Notes: generated by a model from the sequence alone, not told the origin. DNA of 12,869 nucleotides from Thermoplasmata archaeon (GCA_021158865.1 JAGGSX010000040.1:1-12869); one strand, 5' to 3'. Shown: positions 1 to 7,412, counted from the first letter of the stretch. Numbers and translations: made by a program.

Positions 1-22
1 CTTTAGGAAAAGCAGAAATCAT

Positions 23-29
23 AAAAAAA
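23..29 (-). terminator. U-tract behind the DpnI-like gene
   Basis: Seven consecutive A residues on the + strand give a U7 run in the transcript of the minus-strand DpnI-like gene, about 45 nt past its stop codon. Archaeal termination, intrinsic or FttA-dependent, uses U-rich tracts without an obligatory hairpin, and no hairpin is visible. The rest of positions 1-72 holds nothing I can assign. Confidence 0.3.
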
Positions 30-72
30 TAAAGAAAGGGAAAGTAATGCTAAAATAGAAAGGAAAGATGAA

Positions 73-843
73 TTATTCTATAATGCTGTATTTTCCTTTT
101 CCTAAAAACTTCAAAATTCCTCTATCTCTCAAAATTTGTAATTGTTGCCTAATTTTTGGTCTAATATGTTTATTTCTGGGATGTATTTCTCTTAGATATT
201 CTTCAAAATTATATACTTCTTTTAAAGTAAATTCTTTTTTATCCAATTTTCTTATGCAGGAAAGAACATCACTTAGCCATCCTTTTGATGAGATGGGTGT
301 TTTTTCTAAGAAAGAAAATCTTTTCCATGCATTTCTTACGATTTGTTTAGGCAGTATATAACTATCTTTAATAACATATATTCTTGCATCAATAGGTAAT
401 CTACCAATAAGAATGTTAGAACCTATCCAACCAGCTCTTCTTGCATTAGGGCTCAATGGTTTTCTCTTTTCAATAATATCTGGTGAAATAAAATATTTTG
501 GGACAATTATAACATTCCTCACCTCCATGTTTTCTCTATCATATTCCATGAAAACAAAATTTGGAATTGTTCCTTTTCTAATTGCTTTAATTTTTGGTTC
601 ATAGGCAGAATCCATTACCTTATATCCAATTTTATGGGCCATACTTTTCATTTGATATTTCTCTCCGCATACAGGACAAACAAAATCAACAACTTTTTCA
701 TTAGGTGGGGTATGTTCTAAGAATTCAGTTGAGCATGCAGGACAATACATATTATCTTCAAACCATTTTTCAGTAATTACTCTAGCTTTTTGAGAAAGGC
801 TTTTGTAATCTTCTGCAATTTCTGGTTTTAATGAAATATCCAT
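73..843 (-). CDS. DpnI-like methyl-directed type IIM restriction endonuclease
   Basis: 256 aa, collinear with streptococcal DpnI (about 254 aa), which cuts GATC only when the adenine is methylated. From the ATG at 843 the spacing to the conserved SQKAR block equals that remembered for DpnI, so I prefer it to the in-frame TTG three codons upstream. Two CxxC pairs (C34/C37 and C56/C59) form the zinc site of the nuclease domain. The PD-(D/E)xK core is D53, then Q64-x-K66. DpnI, as remembered, has Glu at the Q64 position; a D...QxK version is known in other nucleases, such as the Mrr family. The RRAGWIG block (135-141) and a C-terminal winged helix (about 190-256, with IRQQLQILRD) are both present; in DpnI the winged helix also reads methylated DNA. 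No methyltransferase gene is adjacent, as expected for a methyl-dependent enzyme. Likely role: destruction of incoming Dam-type methylated DNA. The family call is very secure; activity is inferred. Confidence 0.93.
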   Translation of the reverse strand: MDISLKPEIAEDYKSLSQKARVITEKWFEDNMYCPACSTEFLEHTPPNEKVVDFVCPVCGEKYQMKSMAHKIGYKVMDSAYEPKIKAIRKGTIPNFVFMEYDRENMEVRNVIIVPKYFISPDIIEKRKPLSPNARRAGWIGSNILIGRLPIDARIYVIKDSYILPKQIVRNAWKRFSFLEKTPISSKGWLSDVLSCIRKLDKKEFTLKEVYNFEEYLREIHPRNKHIRPKIRQQLQILRDRGILKFLGKGKYSIIE

Positions 844-882
844 AGTAAGCAATTGATAGATAAATTTGATTTTTTCGATATT

Positions 883-900
883 GTTATAAAATTTTATAAC
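883..900. promoter_or_regulatory. 18-bp perfect palindrome in the divergent promoter region
   Basis: GTTATAAAATTTTATAAC is an exact inverted repeat lying 40 nt before the DpnI-like ATG (843) and 32 nt before the 96-aa gene (932). It holds a TATA-like TTATAAAA on each strand, so it could be a bidirectional core promoter, or an operator for a dimeric repressor controlling both genes. Another TATA-like stretch (tatctaaa, 901-908) lies about 27 nt before 932 and would give a leaderless transcript. AT-only palindromes arise easily in such DNA, so function is uncertain. Confidence 0.45.
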
Positions 901-931
901 TATCTAAAAATACATCTTTCGAATAAGAAGT

Positions 932-1222
932 ATGGAAGATATAATTTTGGAAATAGGATATATTAAAATTTACAAACCAATTTTAATAGATGAAGGAGAA
1001 GGATATTTTATGAGAGCTACGAGGATAGACGTTGGTTCATTTAATATAATAGCAATAGAACAAATGCATCCAAATTACGGATATTTTACAGAATATATGT
1101 TATGGATAAAATCATTTCATATAAGAAAATGGAAAAGCACACCGGTTATAAGAGCATCCTATAATATGTCTTTGGAAAGATTTCTTGAATTATATCCACA
1201 ATTTAAATCAATTTTTGAATAA
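932..1222 (+). CDS. Unrecognised 96-aa protein next to the DpnI-like gene
   Basis: I do not recognise this protein. It is 96 aa, without signal peptide, membrane segment or cysteine. It is rich in aromatic and Ile residues and looks like a compact alpha/beta fold: alternating hydrophobic strands over residues 1-60, then a helix near the C-terminus (SLERFLELYPQFKSIF). The ATG at 932 lies about 27 nt after a TATA-like tatctaaa, consistent with leaderless initiation, and there is no Shine-Dalgarno sequence. It is divergent from the DpnI-like gene, sharing an 89-bp region with an 18-bp palindrome, and the next gene starts 40 nt downstream. A link to restriction (regulator, inhibitor or accessory) is only a guess from position. 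The open frame, promoter-like context and protein-like composition support a real gene. Confidence 0.6.
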   Translation: MEDIILEIGYIKIYKPILIDEGEGYFMRATRIDVGSFNIIAIEQMHPNYGYFTEYMLWIKSFHIRKWKSTPVIRASYNMSLERFLELYPQFKSIFE

Positions 1223-1233
1223 GAATGCAATAA

Positions 1234-1241
1234 TTTTATAT
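1234..1241 (+). promoter_or_regulatory. TATA-like box for the C25 peptidase gene
   Basis: TTTTATAT is centred about 25 nt before the ATG at 1262, the spacing expected if transcription starts at or next to the start codon. No Shine-Dalgarno sequence precedes the gene, which supports a leaderless transcript. Confidence 0.45.
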
Positions 1242-1261
1242 CCAAAAAGGCTATAAAAAAT

Positions 1262-3310
1262 ATGAAAAAATTCATCGTATTGTTCATTGCATTGATTTTT
1301 ATTTTTCCAATTAATGTCAATAAAATAAGCAATGGAGTTAGCAATGAAAATAAAATAGTTCTTGTTTCAGATTCAGATGCTTTTTATACTCTAATTGCAA
1401 CTCCACTATCTTTCCATGAAGGAAAAATACCATTGCTTCTTTTCAAAGAAAATTTGACTCGTAAGCACGAAAGATTTATAGAAGCCTATAATGGTAACAA
1501 TTTTATTGTCATCGGCAAACATATTGATGACAGTTATCCAAAACAGGAGTTTATCGGGAATGCTACCAGTATATCAATAAAAATTGCAGAAAGATTTTAT
1601 GGAGACAGCAAATTTGTTGTCATTCTTCCTTATGAACAATATAATCTTTCTCTTATAGCTACTCCAATAGCATGCTATCTTGATGCTCCTGTATTGATTT
1701 ACAATGGAAGTGATAATGAAATAGAAAATGCTTGCAAGAGTTTAAATGCAGATAAAATAATAGGAATTGGAAATATAAGCGTGGGAAATATTCATCTGAA
1801 AAATGAAAGTCAGATATATGGCTACATTAATTCAATAAAAAATGTAAGCTATGTGGCTCTTACAAATCCTGATGATGAATTGCCATTAAAGATTATGGAC
1901 ATGGAAAATATCCATTTAAAGGGACATATAACAAATGTTAAAATAACATTATTTGCAAAAGAATTCAATTTAATCGGAAATGATGAAAAAACATTTTATA
2001 TTGATGTTCCAGATGGAATAAATAAAATTGAAGCTTACATAAATATTTCAAAACATGATAGCATACCATACATTATTCTTGCAACATTATATGACGAAAA
2101 TGGAAAATTGGCTACATATTCATCAAGTTTTGCATATTCAAATCAGAAATGCTATATTGACACTTTATCCATAAACAATAAAGGAAAATACAAACTTGTT
2201 GTAAAAGTTTATCATGGAATAAAAGGAGGTTATTTTAGCGAGCGTGGTATATCTGTAGTAAATGTTGATTTTAGCGTGGATTTAAAAATAAAAAAATTCA
2301 CTCGTGCTTGCATTCCTTACTTACATGCATCAAAACTTACTCCATATCTTGCATGCAGTCATAATGGAATTGTCATTGAAAGCAGATTCGCAACAAAAGA
2401 ATATGAAAAAGCGGCAAATCATACAACTGGAGGGGCATGGAATAATAAATTCCTACAAAATTTTGTAAACCGACAGGTGAATAAAACAGTGGATAAATTG
2501 AAGAAATTTATTGGAAATGCATCCATGGTTGCAATCGTTGGCGACAGCAACATGATTCCAATGTTTTACTATAATGGAAGTAATGATGTTGGCGTCGGTT
2601 TGGGCATACCTTCAGATAATCCTTATTATCTCAATTTTTCAGTAGCTGCCGGACGCATAATAGCATGGGATAGCATAGATGCAAGCCTTTTAATAAACAG
2701 AAATGTTTTTTATAATAAAATTGCTCATGGCTCATGGATGAAAAATTTTACGTTTATTTTTGGTGAGGGGTTTGGAGAAACAGGAGGAATTTTCCATCAG
2801 TTGCCCTATTCAAAAGTTGTAAAGCAACATGGCTTTAATGCAAGAATTTTCGGTGATTTAAAAAATGACAGAAAAGCATTAGAAAAATACAATGCATTCG
2901 ATGCAAATTATATAGAATATGAAGGACATGGCGATTGGTTCTGGATGTTTTCTTCAATATATGGGCTGAATTATCTAAACAAAGTTGTTGATGTAAGCCA
3001 TGTTAAAAATTATGAATTAAATCCAAGTGTTGTGCTGGCCGCCGCCTGCCTCATGGCAAGAGTTGATGGAATTCCTTTGAGGGAGAACATAGGATTGGCT
3101 TTTATTCATGCTGGGGCAAATGCTTTTATAGGAGCAACGAGAGAAACAGGAAGGGAAGCTGAACTCGAATTTATTGAAAATAATTTGATAGAAAATGATA
3201 CAAGTATTGGTTTTGCCATTCAGAATGCGAAAATTTATGACAAGCCACCTACAAAATATGCTCGCGTGCTATATGGTGACCCTGCTTTCAATCCTTACGA
3301 ACCAAAATAG
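1262..3310 (+). CDS. Secreted gingipain-like (C25) cysteine peptidase with cell-wall-binding-like repeats
   Basis: 682 aa. Residues 1-25 form a signal peptide (MKKF, then a long hydrophobic run), so the protein is exported. Residues 33-90 and 118-172 are two copies of a module reading LIATP, then PLLLF or PVLIY, then an IVIG or IIGIG strand, like the cell-wall-binding repeat 2 of surface proteins. A beta-rich central part (about 220-345) follows. The C-terminal half resembles peptidase family C25: VAIVGDSNMIPMFYY (423-437), His556 in EGHGDWFW, Cys596 in LAAACLMA and a terminal LYGDPAFNPY (670-679). His and Cys 40 residues apart match the order of the C25 catalytic dyad. Many N-x-S/T sequons fit an extracellular archaeal protein. 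There is no C-terminal membrane anchor. Likely role: degradation of external protein for nutrition. C25 peptidases are known from sediment Thermoplasmata. Which residues are catalytic is inferred from motifs. Confidence 0.75.
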   Translation: MKKFIVLFIALIFIFPINVNKISNGVSNENKIVLVSDSDAFYTLIATPLSFHEGKIPLLLFKENLTRKHERFIEAYNGNNFIVIGKHIDDSYPKQEFIGNATSISIKIAERFYGDSKFVVILPYEQYNLSLIATPIACYLDAPVLIYNGSDNEIENACKSLNADKIIGIGNISVGNIHLKNESQIYGYINSIKNVSYVALTNPDDELPLKIMDMENIHLKGHITNVKITLFAKEFNLIGNDEKTFYIDVPDGINKIEAYINISKHDSIPYIILATLYDENGKLATYSSSFAYSNQKCYIDTLSINNKGKYKLVVKVYHGIKGGYFSERGISVVNVDFSVDLKIKKFTRACIPYLHASKLTPYLACSHNGIVIESRFATKEYEKAANHTTGGAWNNKFLQNFVNRQVNKTVDKLKKFIGNASMVAIVGDSNMIPMFYYNGSNDVGVGLGIPSDNPYYLNFSVAAGRIIAWDSIDASLLINRNVFYNKIAHGSWMKNFTFIFGEGFGETGGIFHQLPYSKVVKQHGFNARIFGDLKNDRKALEKYNAFDANYIEYEGHGDWFWMFSSIYGLNYLNKVVDVSHVKNYELNPSVVLAAACLMARVDGIPLRENIGLAFIHAGANAFIGATRETGREAELEFIENNLIENDTSIGFAIQNAKIYDKPPTKYARVLYGDPAFNPYEPK

Positions 3311-3316
3311 AAAATG

Positions 3317-3324
3317 AAATATAT
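3317..3324 (+). promoter_or_regulatory. TATA-like box for the CBS-antiporter operon
   Basis: AAATATAT is centred about 23 nt before the GTG at 3343, in the 32-nt gap after the peptidase gene. This is the spacing of a leaderless archaeal promoter and supports GTG 3343 as the first codon of the operon. Confidence 0.4.
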
Positions 3325-3342
3325 TGCACGGGTATAACTTTT

Positions 3343-3807
3343 GTGGATATAGAAATAAAAGATTTACATGAGAAGAAAATTTCAGATATACTTGATAGAG
3401 GGATAAAATGGAATCTTCCATTGCTTGAAAAAAATGCAAGTGTTCAATCAGTTCTATCCATTTTAACTGCCCGTGACCATATATGGGTTGTTGAAGAGAA
3501 AAAAAGCAAAAAAGTCGTTGGTGTTATAACAGAATATGATATCCTCCGTCTTTTAGCTCCTGCAAGGCTTCCAAAATACGTTTTTGGAAAGAAATATGGT
3601 GTTTCGATAGAATACGGAACAGCTAAAAAGGCTGAAGATGTTATGTGTAAGCAGGTTATAAAATGCTCACCTGATGAAAAAATTGGTGATGTTCTTTCCA
3701 GAATGGTTAATGCTGGATTAAGAAGATTGCCCGTTATTGAAAATGATGAGATTGTTGGAGAAATAACGGCTCATTACATAATTCAAATTTTATTGGGTAA
3801 GAGATGA
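3343..3807 (+). CDS. Stand-alone tandem CBS-domain protein, putative antiporter regulator
   Basis: 154 aa made almost entirely of a CBS pair (Bateman module), a unit that usually binds AMP, ATP or S-adenosyl ligands and transmits energy or ionic state to a partner. CBS1 covers about 14-72 (VQSVLSILTARDHIWVVEE, then VVGVITEYDILRLL). CBS2 covers about 96-152 (AEDVMCKQVIKCSPDEKIGD, LRRLPVIENDEIVGEIT). The start is GTG; the next in-frame ATG (MCKQV) lies deep within CBS2 and would destroy the fold, and a TATA-like box lies about 23 nt upstream. The stop overlaps the start of the antiporter gene (ATGA), so the two are translationally coupled and very probably made in proportion. Inference: a soluble regulator of the antiporter, comparable to CBS tails fused to other transporters. 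No DNA-binding or catalytic domain is present. Confidence 0.8.
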   Translation: MDIEIKDLHEKKISDILDRGIKWNLPLLEKNASVQSVLSILTARDHIWVVEEKKSKKVVGVITEYDILRLLAPARLPKYVFGKKYGVSIEYGTAKKAEDVMCKQVIKCSPDEKIGDVLSRMVNAGLRRLPVIENDEIVGEITAHYIIQILLGKR

Positions 3808-4973
3808 TGTTTGATTTAAAATTGCTATTAATAGAGCTTGGGGTAGCCCTTATCTTAGCGAGATTATTTGGTTATGCACTTGAAAAAGTAAAACAACCTG
3901 CTGTTATTGGAGAAATTTTGGCTGGTATTGTAGTAGGACCATTTGTAATTGGAAGCATATCAGGATATAATTTTATTTCTCCTTCAATACGGGAAGGAAT
4001 AGAATCAATTTCATATATTGGAATAATCATTCTTTTATTTTTATCTGGTATAGATACTGGCATAGATGAATTAAAGAAAGCAAGTAAAAGCGGGATTATA
4101 ACATCATTGTTTGATGTAAGTGTTGCATTTCTTTTTGGCTACATTGTTGGAACCATACTTCAATATCCTTTCATATATAGAATTGCCATAGGAAACATTT
4201 TTTCTGCAACAAGTGTTGGCATTACAGTAAGAACTTTAATGGACATCAATGCTTTGCACACAAATGTTGGAAATTTGATTTTAACTGTAGCTGTTCTCGA
4301 CGACATTCTTGGAATAATTATCTTATCAGTTACACTTGGCACAGGCTCTCCAGAAATTCTTTTGATAAAGGTAACAATCTTCTTCATAATATTTTTAGCT
4401 TTGTTATTCATATTTTACAAAATGCGAAAATTGAATTTCAGAGCCCAGATACCAAGATTTGTTTTGACATCTGCAATTGCATTCTGTTTTATATTTTCCT
4501 TTCTCGCAATGAGCCTCGGCCTGGCTGCAATAACTGGTTCATTTTTTGCTGGATTGCTCCTTAGCGTATTTCCTCAAAGGAGGAGAATAAGCACTTTTGT
4601 TAGAGAAATTGGAGAAGTGTTTTTCATCCCATTATTCTTTGTATGGGTTGGCTCATCATTTGATTTCTCTGCTCTAAAAGGAGTGGGCTATTTGATATTG
4701 TATTTCATTCCCATGGCTTTACTGGGGAAAATAGTTGGATGCAGCCTTGGGGCAAAAATAAATGGATTTAAAAATAGGGATGCTTTAGCTGTAGGCATCG
4801 GCATGATGCCGCGTATGGAAGTTGCTCTGGTTGTTGTAACAACAGAAATATCAATGAAAATATTTCCAACAAAACTTGCCCACCAGATGCTTGCTTCCAC
4901 CATATTGCTTGTAATAATTTCATCTCTAATAACTCCATTTGCATTGAAATCTGTTTATAAACCAAGTCAATAA
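3804..4973 (+). CDS. CPA2-family cation/proton antiporter, NapA/KefB type
   Basis: 389 aa, almost wholly hydrophobic, with about 12-13 membrane helices; an integral membrane exchanger of H+ for Na+ or K+. Diagnostic residues are visible: the TM4 region NIFSATSVGITVRTLMD (131-147), the paired aspartates D166-D167 in AVLDDILG, and K309 in ALLGKIVG. Asp-Asp together with this Lys marks the electrogenic branch (NapA-like). GIGMMPRMEVALVV (331-344) carries the conserved Arg337. The length matches the membrane core alone; there is no C-terminal TrkA-N/RCK domain as in KefB/KefC. Regulation may instead come from the CBS protein encoded immediately upstream with a 4-nt overlap. The start could be ATG 3804 or the adjacent ATG 3807. 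The 3' end overlaps the convergent ligase gene by 7 nt. The transported ion cannot be told from sequence. Confidence 0.88.
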   Translation: MMFDLKLLLIELGVALILARLFGYALEKVKQPAVIGEILAGIVVGPFVIGSISGYNFISPSIREGIESISYIGIIILLFLSGIDTGIDELKKASKSGIITSLFDVSVAFLFGYIVGTILQYPFIYRIAIGNIFSATSVGITVRTLMDINALHTNVGNLILTVAVLDDILGIIILSVTLGTGSPEILLIKVTIFFIIFLALLFIFYKMRKLNFRAQIPRFVLTSAIAFCFIFSFLAMSLGLAAITGSFFAGLLLSVFPQRRRISTFVREIGEVFFIPLFFVWVGSSFDFSALKGVGYLILYFIPMALLGKIVGCSLGAKINGFKNRDALAVGIGMMPRMEVALVVVTTEISMKIFPTKLAHQMLASTILLVIISSLITPFALKSVYKPSQ

Positions 4974-5695
4974 AAATTTTTTAACCTCTCGCATATAAAA
5001 TTTAGTGCTTTTTGCAGATTTTTTTTATTATCCCATTCTTTTATTATTTTTTCTGGATTTCTAACTTCTTTATATTTTTTTAAAATATTTGGAATGGCTC
5101 TTATAATATTATCAACTATTGTAACATCAGCATTTCTTGCTGTTCTCGACAAAGGATTTAAATCAACTGTGATGACAATTTTTCCCATTTTTTTTAAAGC
5201 TTCGCATCTATCACCATCTTCCAAAGGAACAAAAACAACGTCAGCAGTATATATGCCATCATAACTGCATATAGCTCTATCATGTTGCAATCCCTCTATC
5301 CTCGCATTTCCTTCTAATCCAAGTATATTCCCGCCTCCAAATTTTTCAAGCATTTCTACAATTTTTTTAATCCTTTCCTTACTTCTATGAAATAAATTAA
5401 CTTCAATTTTAGCTCCAGTTTCTTCAGCCAATCTAACAATATCTTTTCCAGAAAGCATGGCTGCATTTCCATTTACTGAAATAACAGGCTTAGAGGCAAT
5501 TTTTAGATGGCTGGCGGCAGCCATGGAAGCATAATCTGCAAAATCTTGTGTTTTTTCTCCAATTAAATAATCAAAAGCTTCTCCTCTTCCATGAGCTATA
5601 AGCCCTGTTAAATGAACCACTCCATCCTTCATTCCTTTTACAATTCTTTCCCTCATGATTAAGCTTTCATACCTTGGATGACTTTTTGGAATCAT
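4967..5695 (-). CDS. 4-phosphopantoate--beta-alanine ligase (archaeal phosphopantothenate synthetase)
   Basis: 242 aa. The enzyme joins 4-phosphopantoate to beta-alanine with ATP (EC 6.3.2.36), the archaeal route to 4'-phosphopantothenate for coenzyme A that replaces bacterial PanC/PanK order. Family blocks in order: IPKSHPRYESL (2-12), GLIAHGRGEAFDYLIGEKT (31-49), VISVNGN (71-77), VNLFHRS (99-105), VPLEDGDR (156-163), DLNPLSRTA (178-186) and IVDNIIRAIPN (193-203). Most are nearly invariant in this family (formerly DUF137). I chose ATG 5695 because the family begins almost directly at the IPKSHPRY block; an in-frame TTG at 5731 would add 12 unlike residues. A shared TATA-like region around 5742-5750 would place the transcript start between the two. 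It is convergent with and overlaps the antiporter gene by 7 nt, and divergent from the PKD gene. A single-copy housekeeping enzyme. Confidence 0.93.
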   Translation of the reverse strand: MIPKSHPRYESLIMRERIVKGMKDGVVHLTGLIAHGRGEAFDYLIGEKTQDFADYASMAAASHLKIASKPVISVNGNAAMLSGKDIVRLAEETGAKIEVNLFHRSKERIKKIVEMLEKFGGGNILGLEGNARIEGLQHDRAICSYDGIYTADVVFVPLEDGDRCEALKKMGKIVITVDLNPLSRTARNADVTIVDNIIRAIPNILKKYKEVRNPEKIIKEWDNKKNLQKALNFICERLKNFY

Positions 5696-5742
5696 AGTAT
5701 AATAAATAGAAGGATGATATATATTCTTCAATTGCGAAATAC

Positions 5743-5749
5743 ATAAATA
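5743..5749 (+). promoter_or_regulatory. TATA-like element between the CoA ligase and PKD genes
   Basis: ATAAATA is centred about 31 nt before the ATG at 5777. The reverse strand of the same AT-rich patch (ttatttatg) sits 47-55 nt before the ligase ATG, so one short region may serve both directions. The assignment is by eye only. Confidence 0.35.
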
Positions 5750-5776
5750 ACAAAAACAAATATTATCCCGATTTAA

Positions 5777-7186
5777 ATGAAGAAGAAAACATTATTGATG
5801 GTTGTTACATTTTCTCTGATAGGAATAACTGCGTTCACAAGCGTACAGGCAGTGAATAAGGCAGACTTTAATTGGCAACCGCCGTCGCCGACAGATTTGG
5901 ACACAATTCATTTTATTGATAATTCAAGTGGAGACATAATTGTATGGGTATGGTATTTTGGCGATGGCAATAGCTCAATACAGCAAAACCCAATGCATAA
6001 ATATGCAGATAACGGGGTATATAATGTAAGGCTTATAGTGGTATATTCAAACGGCACTACAGCCTATGTCGAGAAACAGGTTAATGTGGCAAATGTGCCT
6101 CCAATTGCTGTCATTAATATTTCATCAATTGTAAATAAAAGAAGCGTTAGCTTTTCATCTGGGAGTTATGACAATGATGGCAACATTATTTTTTGGAGTT
6201 GGGAATTTGGAGACAATAGCACTGGAACTGGAGAAAACATAAATCACGTTTATACGGAGGATGGAATTTATTTAGTAAATCTTACTGTATATGATAATGA
6301 TGGTGCTCATAATGAAAGCAAAATCTCTTTGATGGTTGATTCAATCCCTCCAGAAACAGTCTATAATGTAAGTTGTGAGGGATGGTGCAATAAAACTGTC
6401 AACATAGAATTTAATTCAACTGACAACTTGTCTGGTGTAAATTATACAGAGTATAAAATAGATGATGGGTCATGGAATAAGTATACAGAACCATTTCAAT
6501 TGACTTCAGAAGGAATACATGTAATATATTTTTATAGTGTGGATAATGCTGGAAATGTTGAAAATGAAAAAAATGTAACCATAAAAATTGATAAAACAAA
6601 GCCAATCACAAATGCGAAAATAAATGCAAGCCATGGAAATAAAGGATGGATTTTAGGAAATGCAGAAATAACACTGATTGCAACTGACAACTTGTCTGGT
6701 GTAAATTATACAGAGTATAAAATAGATGATGGGTCATGGAATAAGTATACAGAACCATTTCAATTGACTTCAGAAGGAATACATGTAATATATTTTTATA
6801 GTGTGGATAATGCTGGAAATGTTGAAAATGAAAAAAATGTAACCATAAAAATTGATAAAACAAAGCCAGACGTAAACATCAAAATCCCAAAAGAAGGATA
6901 TTTATATATATCTGGACGGCAAATGATGCCAACGTTATTCAGAAAAACAATTATAATCGGCAAGCTGGATGCGGTGGCGGAGGCGAGTGATAGTCTTTCT
7001 GGGGTTTACTATGTTGAATTTATATTGAACAGTCAGCTTCTATGGAAAGATTTTGTCTCTCCTTATAATGCAACCCTTCCACAGGAATTCCCTGTATCAT
7101 TTGGAAATTCATTGAAAGTTGTTGTGTATGACAATGCTGGCAATTATAAAGAAAGCAATGAAATAAGATATACAAAAATAATGTAA
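5777..7186 (+). CDS. Secreted PKD-domain and OmpL47-like repeat surface protein
   Basis: 469 aa, with a signal peptide at residues 1-25 and a likely cleavage after VQA. Domains in order: PKD 1 (about 28-105, with WYFGDGNSS and the H-x-Y / GVYNVRL strand), PKD 2 (about 108-188, with WEFGDNS, NHVYTEDGIYLVNLTV), two Ig-like OmpL47-type repeats (about 192-276 and 280-364, with YTEYKIDDGSW and YFYSVDNAGNVE), and a final related Ig-like domain (about 366-469, with SLSGVYYVEF and VVVYDNAGN). These are protein-protein or carbohydrate-contact beta-sandwich domains of cell-surface proteins; no enzymatic motif is visible. The two OmpL47-like repeats share a 188-bp stretch identical at the DNA level. There is no C-terminal membrane helix or PGF-CTERM-like tail, so retention on the cell must be non-covalent or the protein is released. 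It may act with the exported C25 peptidase nearby; that link is inferred. Confidence 0.8.
   Translation: MKKKTLLMVVTFSLIGITAFTSVQAVNKADFNWQPPSPTDLDTIHFIDNSSGDIIVWVWYFGDGNSSIQQNPMHKYADNGVYNVRLIVVYSNGTTAYVEKQVNVANVPPIAVINISSIVNKRSVSFSSGSYDNDGNIIFWSWEFGDNSTGTGENINHVYTEDGIYLVNLTVYDNDGAHNESKISLMVDSIPPETVYNVSCEGWCNKTVNIEFNSTDNLSGVNYTEYKIDDGSWNKYTEPFQLTSEGIHVIYFYSVDNAGNVENEKNVTIKIDKTKPITNAKINASHGNKGWILGNAEITLIATDNLSGVNYTEYKIDDGSWNKYTEPFQLTSEGIHVIYFYSVDNAGNVENEKNVTIKIDKTKPDVNIKIPKEGYLYISGRQMMPTLFRKTIIIGKLDAVAEASDSLSGVYYVEFILNSQLLWKDFVSPYNATLPQEFPVSFGNSLKVVVYDNAGNYKESNEIRYTKIM
6417..6604 (+). repeat. 188-bp perfect direct repeat, copy 1
   Basis: Compared base by base, this copy shows no mismatch with 6681-6868, at an offset of 264 bp (88 codons). 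It encodes most of the first OmpL47-like domain (about residues 215-276). The flanking bases differ immediately outside both ends. Confidence 0.95.
6681..6868 (+). repeat. 188-bp perfect direct repeat, copy 2
   Basis: Identical to 6417-6604. The 76-bp spacer between the copies (6605-6680) encodes the non-identical start of the second domain, so only part of the 88-codon unit is identical. This suggests recent duplication followed by divergence, or gene conversion limited to the core. Confidence 0.95.
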
Positions 7187-7408
7187 TCACCTCTGAAACA
7201 AGATTTTACCCTCATATTCAATTTTTTTAATCCTGTGATATGGAATGAAAGCTTTTTTTGTTTCTATATAATATTTATCCATTTTTATAATATCTTTTCC
7301 TTTAATGCTATCGATATCATCTGGCATTCCCCTGCTAACATACCATATAATAACTTTATCAAAATCATATTCGGAATGCCATTTTAATTTATTCAGCAGA
7401 TTCTTCAC
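7187..7408 (-). CDS. UPF0248/DUF504 family protein (MJ1316-like)
   Basis: 73 aa from a GTG at 7408. The family (UPF0248, MJ1316-like) is small and largely archaeal; a role in recognising cyclic RNA ends has been proposed. Visible family features are the N-terminal LLNKLKWHSE, YVSRGMPDD (the conserved RGAP/D-type turn, residues 23-31) and a C-terminal IPYHRIKKIEY (55-65) with basic residues. The open frame continues upstream to 7543, but that extension would overlap the proteasome gene and has no family resemblance, so I reject it. A TATA-like box on this strand (7429-7435) sits about 24 nt before the GTG, which fits a leaderless message. Its stop abuts the stop of the PKD gene with no spacer, and it is divergent from the proteasome gene. 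The biochemical role is not established from sequence. Confidence 0.82.
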   Translation of the reverse strand: MKNLLNKLKWHSEYDFDKVIIWYVSRGMPDDIDSIKGKDIIKMDKYYIETKKAFIPYHRIKKIEYEGKILFQR

Positions 7409-7412
7409 AAGA

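Noticed and set aside
1..60. Two short C-terminal-like frames at the left edge, ending at about 32 (LGKAEIIKK) and 58
   Set aside because: One may be the tail of a plus-strand gene from outside the window, but neither is long enough to choose between or assign.
5696..5731. TTG start adding 12 residues to the CoA ligase
   Set aside because: The added residues are not family-like, while the ATG at 5695 sits directly before the conserved IPKSHPRY block.
6411..6863. Two long minus-strand frames opposite the PKD gene
   Set aside because: They are near-identical to each other only because they mirror the 188-bp direct repeat; His/Phe/Tyr-rich composition marks them as antisense shadows.
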